Shown one piece after another: positions 1-4,468 of a stretch of DNA of 13,254 nt. Origin of the DNA: CAZTVF01 sp964616985 (GTDB lineage: Bacteria; Planctomycetota; Phycisphaerae; SM23-33); NCBI GenBank assembly GCA_964616985.1, contig CAZTVF010000134.1:1-13254 (forward strand). The letters are read 5' to 3'. A model generated the notes under the pieces. The model was not told the origin of the DNA. It searched no databases and saw only the letters and a program-made list of their open reading frames with translations. The first letter of the stretch is position 1; every line of letters starts with the position of its first letter. A program made the translations under genes and the position numbers.

Positions 1-1
1 G

Positions 2-970
2 CTACGAAATCGCCCCGCCCGCCCCGCGCCACGGTTTTGCTCCGCCCTTTACATCCGAGTCGAAGAACCGCTGAACACGGTTGTTTGATGTATCTGTTAC
101 GTAGACCTCGCCCGTAGGTGCTATAGCCAGCCCGTAAGGATTGGCGAACTGGCCGTTGCCGCTGCCCGCTGATCCCCAACTGTCGATAAATGTCCCCGTA
201 CTGCTAAACTTCTGCACGTTATGGTTGGCCCTATCCGTCACGTAAATGTCACCCGTTGGTCCAACCGCTATCCCCGATGGTTCTTGGAATTGACCATTTC
301 CGTATCCATAGCTGCCCCATTTATATTGGAATGTTCCCGAAGCAGTGAAAACCTGCACTCGTTGATTGTGCTGATCGGCAACGAACACCTTGCCTGTCGC
401 ATCGACCGCCACGCCGTACGGTTCGTGGAACTGCCCGTTACCCGTCCCGGAGCTGCCCCATTTCCCTACGAATGTCCCCGAACTGTTGAATTCCTGAATA
501 CGCTGGTTGGCACTGTCTGCGACATAGACATTTCCCGTCGGGCTTGCGGCCACACCGAAGGGACTCACAAACTGTCCGTTGCCGGTGGCTTTCCAAACAA
601 ACGTGCCACCGAGCGTGAAGGCTTGAACTCTGTTATTGTACCAGTCGGTTACGTAGACCGTTCCAGTGGAGCTTATGGCGATGCCGGAAGGGAGAACCAA
701 GTTCCCATTGCCGGTGCCATAGGTTCCCCACTGACCGTAGAAAGTGACACCAGAGTGGTCGAACACCATCACACGGCTATTCCCCCAATCAGCGGCATAG
801 ACCGTGCCGTCCGAAGAGACAGCCACGGCCCGGATGTTGTCGAATCCACGGCCACTCGCCATCCCATCCCATGCATTTAGGAATGTAATCCCGGCGTGGC
901 TTTCCAAGGGCCACATGGCCAACGTGCTCACAGCAATGCTGGCCAGAACGGCATATCGCAAGAATCGCAT
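2..970 (-). CDS. Secreted NHL-repeat (beta-propeller) protein
   Basis: The 322-aa product starts with a signal peptide (basic MRFLRY, a hydrophobic stretch, likely cleavage after SHA). It is then filled by about six NHL repeats, each with a core like GxVYVTDxxNNRVQxF followed by a Gly/Asn-rich loop (GSxGxGNGQF). NHL repeats fold into a six-bladed beta-propeller, a binding scaffold; the ligand cannot be told from sequence. The frame stays open upstream to 1054, but I chose the ATG at 968-970 because AAAAGGAGAACATC precedes it as a good ribosome binding site and the signal peptide starts there. The stop codon lies at 2-4, so the gene is complete. The short tail after the last repeat (ending GGAIS) has no recognisable anchor. 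Family is certain; biological role is unknown. Confidence 0.88.
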   Translation of the reverse strand: MRFLRYAVLASIAVSTLAMWPLESHAGITFLNAWDGMASGRGFDNIRAVAVSSDGTVYAADWGNSRVMVFDHSGVTFYGQWGTYGTGNGNLVLPSGIAISSTGTVYVTDWYNNRVQAFTLGGTFVWKATGNGQFVSPFGVAASPTGNVYVADSANQRIQEFNSSGTFVGKWGSSGTGNGQFHEPYGVAVDATGKVFVADQHNQRVQVFTASGTFQYKWGSYGYGNGQFQEPSGIAVGPTGDIYVTDRANHNVQKFSSTGTFIDSWGSAGSGNGQFANPYGLAIAPTGEVYVTDTSNNRVQRFFDSDVKGGAKPWRGAGGAIS

Positions 971-1406
971 GATGTTCTCCTTTTGTATGCCTTTGCGTTT
1001 GTTCGCCGCTTCAACAAAACCATCCCACCCAGCCCCATCAGGACCAGCGTGCAAGGACCGCTAACCCACAGAGACCACGAAAGACCTGCGGAACCCACAC
1101 ATCCCACACCATCCTTCTTTATGAGCAAGCCATCCCGACCGCCCATGCGGGGGCATGGCCAGAGCAAGCAAATAGAAATTGAGCAGGGACAGAGCCTGCG
1201 TGTGGGAACTGGGCCGTGCGGCCTGGGCAGTAGGCGAAGGAGCGAGCGACGCCTTCTGCCCTGTTGGAATGGCTCGACGCTTCCCCAAGCGAGCCAGAGC
1301 AAAGCGTGGACTATTTTACCGCTGAAGTCGTCAACGTCAAGACCATTCGAGATGTCTTGTTGTGTCGCAGGGCCTTCGGAAAGCCCACGCATCCCAGTAC
1401 AAAGAG
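971..1406. other. Gene-poor spacer with decayed coding traces
   Basis: This 436-nt gap separates the HD gene from the NHL gene. On the minus strand a frame opens at an ATG (1392) only 2 nt after repeat R1. It starts MRGLSEGPATQQDISNG and runs without a stop into the NHL gene in another frame. Its latter part is Arg/Pro/Leu-rich and not convincing, so it may be a truncated last cassette or chance. Around 1063-1090 is the motif CACAGAGACCACGAAAG, a type of low-complexity intergenic sequence I have seen in many environmental bacterial genomes. At about 1000-1050 (minus) the same frame reads a hydrophobic run ending KRR that resembles a sorting-signal tail. No intact gene is supported. Confidence 0.4.
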
Positions 1407-1410
1407 TTAG
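1395..1410 (-). repeat. Cassette-boundary repeat R1
   Basis: Plus-strand sequence CAGTACAAAGAGTTAG, identical to R5. On the minus strand its TAA (1409-1407) is the stop codon of the HD-domain gene. It is the last copy seen in the direction of transcription. Confidence 0.85.
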
Positions 1411-1898
1411 AAGGCAGCCTCCGCCGCATCATCCACGACGAGCCACGCCTGCCACGCCGCGATCCCCTTCATCTCCGCCAGCCGCTCGGTGATGACCTGT
1501 TCCAAGGTGGAATTCCTTGCCCCACGGGAGAGATGGTCGGCCCAAGCAACCAGCAGGTCTTCCACCCCGACTGACTCCGTGGCCCATCGCCCGTGCGTCC
1601 TTGCGAAACGAGCCATAGCAGGCTGGACACCGTGATGCTCCAGAAGTTCAGGCCCTGCGTCTTCATGGCGAGTGCCCCGCCCACTCAATTCCAACGGATG
1701 CCGGACCTTGCCGATGTCGTGGATCGCGGCCCCGAAGAGGACGGCCTCCTCATCAACCACCAGCCCGGGGAGCCGCCGCTGGAGGAAGCCGACCAATCTC
1801 GCAGCCGTTCGATGGACAGCTCGCAGGTGCGTGATGAGCAGCGGGCGGGCGTGAAGGATGCGACAGATGCGGATGACCTGTGGCGGGAACGGCTGCAT
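1407..1898 (-). CDS. HD-domain phosphohydrolase-like protein
   Basis: The 163-aa protein carries an HD-superfamily core: His24/His29 in the first helix, the His60-Asp61 pair in AAIHDIGK, His78, His88/His89, His102 and a distal Asp121 (AWADH). In HD proteins these residues bind the metal ions that drive phosphohydrolase or nuclease reactions; the substrate here is unknown. I chose the ATG at 1896-1898 because the upstream gene stops with TAA at 1903-1901, only 2 nt before it, and GGAAGAAAT lies upstream. The frame itself extends to 2006 without support. It is the last gene of a tightly spaced three-gene operon (75 aa, zinc-finger protein, HD protein). Its stop codon is part of boundary repeat R1. 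Domain call is firm; function is open. Confidence 0.82.
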   Translation of the reverse strand: MQPFPPQVIRICRILHARPLLITHLRAVHRTAARLVGFLQRRLPGLVVDEEAVLFGAAIHDIGKVRHPLELSGRGTRHEDAGPELLEHHGVQPAMARFARTHGRWATESVGVEDLLVAWADHLSRGARNSTLEQVITERLAEMKGIAAWQAWLVVDDAAEAAF

Positions 1899-1900
1899 CT

Positions 1901-2179
1901 TTATTTCTTCCAGAACGGTGGAGATCCGCCCGCCTTCCGTATCGTCTGGGACACCACGTCCGTGATGCCCCGCATGACGAAGAACTGGAAGGCCACGGCG
2001 AGCCACTTGAGAACGGTCGCAGCCGTGTTCTCCTGCGGCCCCGCCTGCTTCGTCCGAAGCCGCTCAATCTCGGCTTGGCACGCGGGGCAGTTTTGGGCAT
2101 GGGCGACGATTCGCCGAGCGGCTTCCTCGTCACCGTGTTCAAGAATGACTGCGAGTTCGGTTGTCATGAGGCAGTTCAT
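1901..2179 (-). CDS. Anti-sigma-factor-like zinc-finger membrane protein
   Basis: The 92-aa protein has an N-terminal H-x3-C-x2-C motif (His27, Cys31, Cys34, in AHAQNCPACQAE), the hallmark of zinc-binding anti-sigma (ZAS/zf-HC2) domains. One hydrophobic segment follows (VLKWLAVAFQFFVMRG), then a short basic tail. The start at 2177-2179 is chosen because it overlaps the upstream stop as ATGA and is preceded by GAGGAGGAGA, a strong ribosome binding site. A second Met four codons later is possible. No sigma factor gene is visible nearby, so the partner is unknown. The gene is translationally coupled on both sides (ATGA overlap upstream, 2-nt gap to the HD gene), implying co-production with its neighbours. 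Anti-sigma function is inferred from the motif only. Confidence 0.7.
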   Translation of the reverse strand: MNCLMTTELAVILEHGDEEAARRIVAHAQNCPACQAEIERLRTKQAGPQENTAATVLKWLAVAFQFFVMRGITDVVSQTIRKAGGSPPFWKK

Positions 2180-2403
2180 GTCGTCTCCTCCTCTCCCCAA
2201 TCCATAAGCCTCGGGTTGCGGCCATCGCGGAGTGCCATGCAGTCACGGTAGGCGAGCAGCAAGTCCGCATAGAAAACTGGTGGTCGTTGTTGCGTAAGAA
2301 AGAAATCGTTGCCATCCCACGCCCAATCGCCGCCACTGACGATAATCCATCGTGGCCACTCTGGACGGCCCAAAGGCCTGACATCTATTTCTTCGTTCTG
2401 CAT
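2176..2403 (-). CDS. Hypothetical protein, 75 aa
   Basis: I do not recognise this protein. It is acidic and Trp/Arg-rich (PEWPRWIIVSGGDWAWDG; ends MDWGEEETT), has no signal peptide or membrane segment, and looks globular. Its reality is supported by its TGA stop overlapping the next gene's start as ATGA, giving three consecutive tightly linked genes on the same strand. The start at 2403 has only a weak GGGACTCCT upstream. It heads the small operon ending at repeat R1. Confidence 0.6.
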   Translation of the reverse strand: MQNEEIDVRPLGRPEWPRWIIVSGGDWAWDGNDFFLTQQRPPVFYADLLLAYRDCMALRDGRNPRLMDWGEEETT

Positions 2404-2572
2404 AGGAGTCCCATAAAGAAAAGACGCATGCTTGGGGAATCAGGGTCAAACCGGAGTCCCAACCTCCAACTTTTTTCAACCTGATTTCGGAGTTTTTAAT
2501 TTTGAAACACGTTTTCTGCAATTCTCACTCACGTCCATCACCGGGGAAAGTCCTCCGGCAAAGAGGAACGCA
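2404..2572. other. AT-rich spacer inside the cassette region
   Basis: A 169-nt gap between the 54-aa membrane gene and the 75-aa gene. It contains AT-rich runs (around 2467-2515) that differ from the GC-rich surroundings. Frames crossing it (for example 2243-2521, minus) look like shadows. No boundary repeat is found here, so the genes on either side share one interval between R2 and R1. It may hold the promoter of the 75-aa/zinc-finger/HD operon, but I see no clear -35/-10 pair. Confidence 0.4.
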
Positions 2573-2737
2573 TCATTCTTCATCCGCCCGTCCCACATCT
2601 TCGGGAAAGAGGATGTAGACCCACACGATGTCCCACGCGAAGCCGAGCCACCACCACCAAGATGAGAAGCCGATCTCGGAGATCAACTTGCCGACCCACC
2701 ACATGAAGACCAGCGGTATGAGCTTCAGGAACTTCAT
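2573..2737 (-). CDS. Small Trp-rich membrane protein, 54 aa
   Basis: Starts MKFLKLIPLVFMWWVGK and has two hydrophobic stretches (residues about 4-20 and 25-44, with a WWWW run), then an acidic tail (GRADEE). It is probably a two-helix inner-membrane protein of unknown role. The frame extends upstream to 2785, but that would cross boundary repeat R2, so the ATG at 2735-2737 is preferred: it lies exactly 8 nt after R2, as in two other genes of this array. There is no good Shine-Dalgarno sequence; only GGAAC lies in the 8-nt gap. Confidence 0.6.
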   Translation of the reverse strand: MKFLKLIPLVFMWWVGKLISEIGFSSWWWWLGFAWDIVWVYILFPEDVGRADEE

Positions 2738-2745
2738 GTCTGTTC

Positions 2746-2761
2746 CAGTACAAAGGGTTAG
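2746..2761 (-). repeat. Cassette-boundary repeat R2
   Basis: CAGTACAAAGGGTTAG on the plus strand, one mismatch from R1/R5. On the minus strand its TAA (2760-2758) ends the 179-aa gene, and the 54-aa gene starts 8 nt beyond it. Confidence 0.85.
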
Positions 2762-3297
2762 AGGCCATCCCCCGCGAGTCGCCACAGGTTCTGTGACCGC
2801 ATATACTCGGGCATGTCGTTATCAGGGCTGGCGATTCGCCGCTCAACCAGCCGCCCCGTGCCATCGAGCATCAACGTCAGCCGAGACGACCAGCGAATGA
2901 AGACGAACCGCTTGCGTGCCTGCGGCAGGAAGCGGGCATAGTCCTCGGCCTCGGCCAAGGTCATATTCGGCGGCAGCACTTCGTGATGAACAAGGGCCAT
3001 GAAACCCACCACGTCGATCTCGGGCTGGAAGGGCTTGTCGTGCTCCGCGTTCCACTCCGTGATGAACTGACAACGTTGCTCTTCGATGATCCCTCGCAAG
3101 GTGGGCTGGTCAACCTTGAGTGAGCGAGCCACCCCAGCGATGAAGACGGGGTTGCCCTGACCAGTGTGTTGAAACGCGGCCCAGCGGCGGCAGAACTTTG
3201 CCACGTTGCGGTAGCCTGCCGAGACAGCAAGTTCGCAGGGCCGCAGCCGCATGTTCCTGCGGCGTGCCTCGAAAAGGTTGAAGAGAAGGTCGTCCAT
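2758..3297 (-). CDS. Hypothetical protein with HTH-like N-terminus, 179 aa
   Basis: A soluble 179-aa protein. Residues about 20-75 (CELAVSAGYRNVAKFCRRW, then GVARSLKVDQPTLRGII) look like a small XRE-like helix-turn-helix region of the GYRNxxKxCRR type; the rest is mixed alpha/beta and not recognised. If the HTH reading is right it could bind DNA, but this is weak inference. The ATG at 3295-3297 lies exactly 8 nt after boundary repeat R3 with only AAAGAG before it. The TAA stop lies inside boundary repeat R2. So the whole gene exactly fills the interval between two repeats, the clearest single cassette in the array. Confidence 0.72.
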   Translation of the reverse strand: MDDLLFNLFEARRRNMRLRPCELAVSAGYRNVAKFCRRWAAFQHTGQGNPVFIAGVARSLKVDQPTLRGIIEEQRCQFITEWNAEHDKPFQPEIDVVGFMALVHHEVLPPNMTLAEAEDYARFLPQARKRFVFIRWSSRLTLMLDGTGRLVERRIASPDNDMPEYMRSQNLWRLAGDGL

Positions 3298-3305
3298 CTC
3301 TTTGG

Positions 3306-3321
3306 CAGTACAGATTGTTAA
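3306..3321 (-). repeat. Cassette-boundary repeat R3
   Basis: CAGTACAGATTGTTAA on the plus strand, the most divergent copy, but it keeps the invariant CAGTAC and GTTA. It lies 9 nt after the TGA stop of the 59-aa gene and exactly 8 nt before the ATG of the 179-aa gene (minus strand). Confidence 0.75.
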
Positions 3322-3330
3322 GCACGGGTC

Positions 3331-3510
3331 TCAACGTTTTGGCTTGGGCTGCCTACTTCGTGTCTTGGTCTTGACCAGCCTGCCGTTACGGAAGTGAAAC
3401 GCCACGACCTCTTGCCTGCCCCGGTAGAACAGGGTCAATTCGATGCCGAGTTCGTCCACGCCAAGAGCCTCGGCCAGGGCCTTGGCGTCGATGGGTTTGG
3501 GGCGGGGCAT
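3331..3510 (-). CDS. Small basic protein, 59 aa
   Basis: Translating the minus strand from the ATG at 3508-3510 gives a 59-aa protein starting MPRPKPIDAKALAEALGVDE and ending RSRQPKPKR, stop TGA 3333-3331. It has a helical N-terminal half, a central segment with alternating hydrophobic residues (ELTLFYRGRQEVVAFHF, a likely beta-hairpin) and a basic tail, compatible with nucleic-acid binding but not diagnostic. I do not recognise the family. The start lies exactly 8 nt after repeat R4, and repeat R3 follows the stop, so it occupies its own cassette interval. Confidence 0.55.
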   Translation of the reverse strand: MPRPKPIDAKALAEALGVDELGIELTLFYRGRQEVVAFHFRNGRLVKTKTRSRQPKPKR

Positions 3511-3518
3511 GGGCTCGA

Positions 3519-3534
3519 CAGTACAGAGAGTTAG
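3519..3534 (-). repeat. Cassette-boundary repeat R4
   Basis: CAGTACAGAGAGTTAG on the plus strand. It lies 8 nt upstream of the 59-aa gene start. The sequence on its GTTAG side (AGGGGCTCGTGGC) also resembles that beside R7, so these two share a longer repeat of about 28 bp. Confidence 0.82.
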
Positions 3535-3551
3535 AGGGGCTCGTGGCTGGC

Positions 3552-3567
3552 CAGTACAAAGAGTTAG
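3552..3567 (-). repeat. Cassette-boundary repeat R5
   Basis: CAGTACAAAGAGTTAG on the plus strand, identical to R1 although 2.1 kb away. Second member of the four-copy cluster; 17 nt separate it from R4. Confidence 0.85.
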
Positions 3568-3586
3568 CGGGGCTGAACCGGCACGT

Positions 3587-3602
3587 CAGTACGGAGAGTT
3601 AG
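3587..3602 (-). repeat. Cassette-boundary repeat R6
   Basis: CAGTACGGAGAGTTAG on the plus strand; 19 nt from R5 and 19 nt from R7. No gene lies on either side. Confidence 0.82.
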
Positions 3603-3621
3603 ATGGGACGCACAGGCGGGC

Positions 3622-3637
3622 CAGTACAAAGCGTTAA
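3622..3637 (-). repeat. Cassette-boundary repeat R7
   Basis: CAGTACAAAGCGTTAA on the plus strand. It is the recombinase-proximal end of the array, 10 nt from a decayed copy of a tyrosine recombinase 3' end. Confidence 0.82.
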
Positions 3638-3639
3638 GG

Positions 3640-3690
3640 GGGCTCGTGGCAGGAACTTCCCCGGAGAAATATGGGCGTGCATCTACTAAC
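3640..3690 (-). pseudogene. Decayed second copy of a tyrosine recombinase 3' end
   Basis: Plus positions 3648-3663 (GGCAGGAACTTCCCCG) match 3961-3976 exactly. In both places GGGCGTG follows, after 9 nt here and 15 nt there, a difference of two whole codons. On the minus strand this copy reads HAHISPGKFLP against HARPSESSGKFLP in the better-preserved relic. Upstream of it the frame is broken by stops. It is therefore the last dozen codons of a related recombinase gene, and it ends directly at the repeat cluster. Confidence 0.6.
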
Positions 3691-3746
3691 GCACGGGCGG
3701 CTTACGAGGGCCTATGACGCGAGGACGTGCAGGCATGGAGGTCGTC

Positions 3747-3845
3747 TTACTTGGTATGCAGCGGCTTCTTGGCCGGGCCTTTCTTTATGGCCAGCTTGAT
3801 TCTCTTTGTCGTCTTGTTCCAGTTGAGTGCCTTGGATGTTGTCAT
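3747..3845 (-). CDS. Possible lysine-rich micro-protein, 32 aa
   Basis: The minus strand from ATG 3845-3843 encodes MTTSKALNWNKTTKRIK, then LAIKKGPAKKPLHTK, stop TAA. The product has about ten Lys/Arg residues and no acidic residue, like a histone-H1-tail or nucleic-acid-binding peptide. TTTGGAG lies 9 nt upstream of the ATG as a plausible ribosome binding site. A very short ORF of this composition can occur by chance, so this is tentative. Confidence 0.35.
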   Translation of the reverse strand: MTTSKALNWNKTTKRIKLAIKKGPAKKPLHTK

Positions 3846-3897
3846 TTACTGTCGCTCCAAAGAATGCTATGAGTCCTCGTCTGCAATCGAACTATTT

Positions 3898-3909
3898 ATA
3901 TCATGATAT
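3898..3909. repeat. 12-bp perfect palindrome ATATCATGATAT
   Basis: A perfect dyad in an AT-rich patch about 45 nt beyond the stop of the recombinase relic. It could be a dimeric regulator site or a small hairpin; no function can be assigned. Confidence 0.4.
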
Positions 3910-3953
3910 GCGTTCCGTAACAACGTCGTCGTTCAAAGGTCGTCGTCCAAAGC

Positions 3954-4208
3954 TCACAGCGGCAGGAACTTCCCCGACGACTCCGAAGGCCGGGCGTGTA
4001 GATACTTCCCCGTTGTCGCCACAGATGCGTGCCCCAACGTCGCCTGAACCAGATGAATGGGACAGCCTCGATCCAAGGCGTGCGAAGCATGGGCGTGTCT
4101 CCACCAGTGCGTGCTGACAGCCTTCTCAATGCCCGCCCTTCGTGCCGCCGCCCTGACGATCCGCCAGAGTTGCGAGATGTGCAGGTGCCCGCCCTTGCGG
4201 CTGCGGAA
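3954..4208 (-). pseudogene. Tyrosine recombinase C-terminal fragment
   Basis: Only the last 85 or so residues of a tyrosine recombinase remain, from FRSRKGGHLHISQLW to SSGKFLPL and a TGA stop. The retained part has box II as H-W-W-R (THWWRHAHASHAL), box III as LGHAS and the nucleophile Tyr in TTGKYLHARP. The N-terminal SAM-like domain and the box I Arg are missing. At about 4209 the sequence switches abruptly to an HsdR fragment in another frame, so the break is a recombination junction, not a sequencing slip. The motif set differs from the integron integrase IntI. Without a start and the N-terminal half it should be inactive. Confidence 0.82.
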
Positions 4209-4209
4209 C

Positions 4210-4380
4210 GTGGCACAGCAGGTCAAAGGGATCGGCGTCGGGCTGGCTCATTGAGGCAGCAAGTTCGTCGAAATTGATGCCCCGTTCTTCCAGCTTGGCG
4301 ATCACGTCCGACCTGCCAGCGGGATCGGCCCAAGCCGTGAGCATCGCTGCGGCGTTGGGGTAGACGGTCGAGATCATCGA
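4210..4380 (-). pseudogene. Fragment of type I restriction HsdR-like C-terminal region
   Basis: Reading the minus strand gives about 57 residues: MISTVYPNAAAMLTAW, then LEERGINFDELAAS, then QPDADPFDLLCHV. This matches what I know of the C-terminal part of HsdR-type DEAD/DEAH restriction subunits (ADPxxR...IxxLxERGIDFDELAE...PDADPFDLLCHLA). The upstream helicase/nuclease part is missing, and right after LLCHV the sequence becomes a tyrosine recombinase. The fragment also abuts the 5' end of the plus-strand integrase at about 4365-4385. It is a gene remnant marking past exchange of a restriction locus. Family assignment is from remembered motifs. Confidence 0.65.
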
Positions 4381-4468
4381 GGAATGCACAGGCAAGCTGC
4401 GGGATGGCACGAATGATAAATCGAAGACGCTGGGCCTGCCGACGCTGGCTGCTCCGAAAGAGAAGACC

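Larger units (their letters stand above)
3691..3953. other. Spacer between the two recombinase relics
   Basis: This 263-nt stretch holds one possible small gene (3747-3845, minus), a 12-bp perfect palindrome (3898-3909) and otherwise no supported coding region. Base composition is lower in GC than the flanking relics around 3840-3920. Confidence 0.4.

Noticed and set aside
1407..2006. Long (199-codon) form of the HD protein
   Set aside because: The extra 36 residues overlap the upstream zinc-finger gene and lack a ribosome binding site; the ATG at 1898, 2 nt after that gene's stop, fits better.
2243..2521. 92-codon minus-strand frame
   Set aside because: Overlaps the ATGA-coupled 75-aa gene in another frame and crosses the AT-rich spacer; no ribosome binding site or recognisable content.
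3519..3637. CRISPR array
   Set aside because: Repeats are only 16 bp with 17-19 nt spacers, two spacers share sequence flanks, further copies sit hundreds of bases away at gene ends, and no cas gene is present.
1395..3637. Classical integron attC sites
   Set aside because: Some copies contain GTTRRRY-like ends (for example GTTAGAT in R6), but no paired RYYYAAC core or internal palindrome lies at attC distances. The recombinase relic lacks an IntI-type signature.
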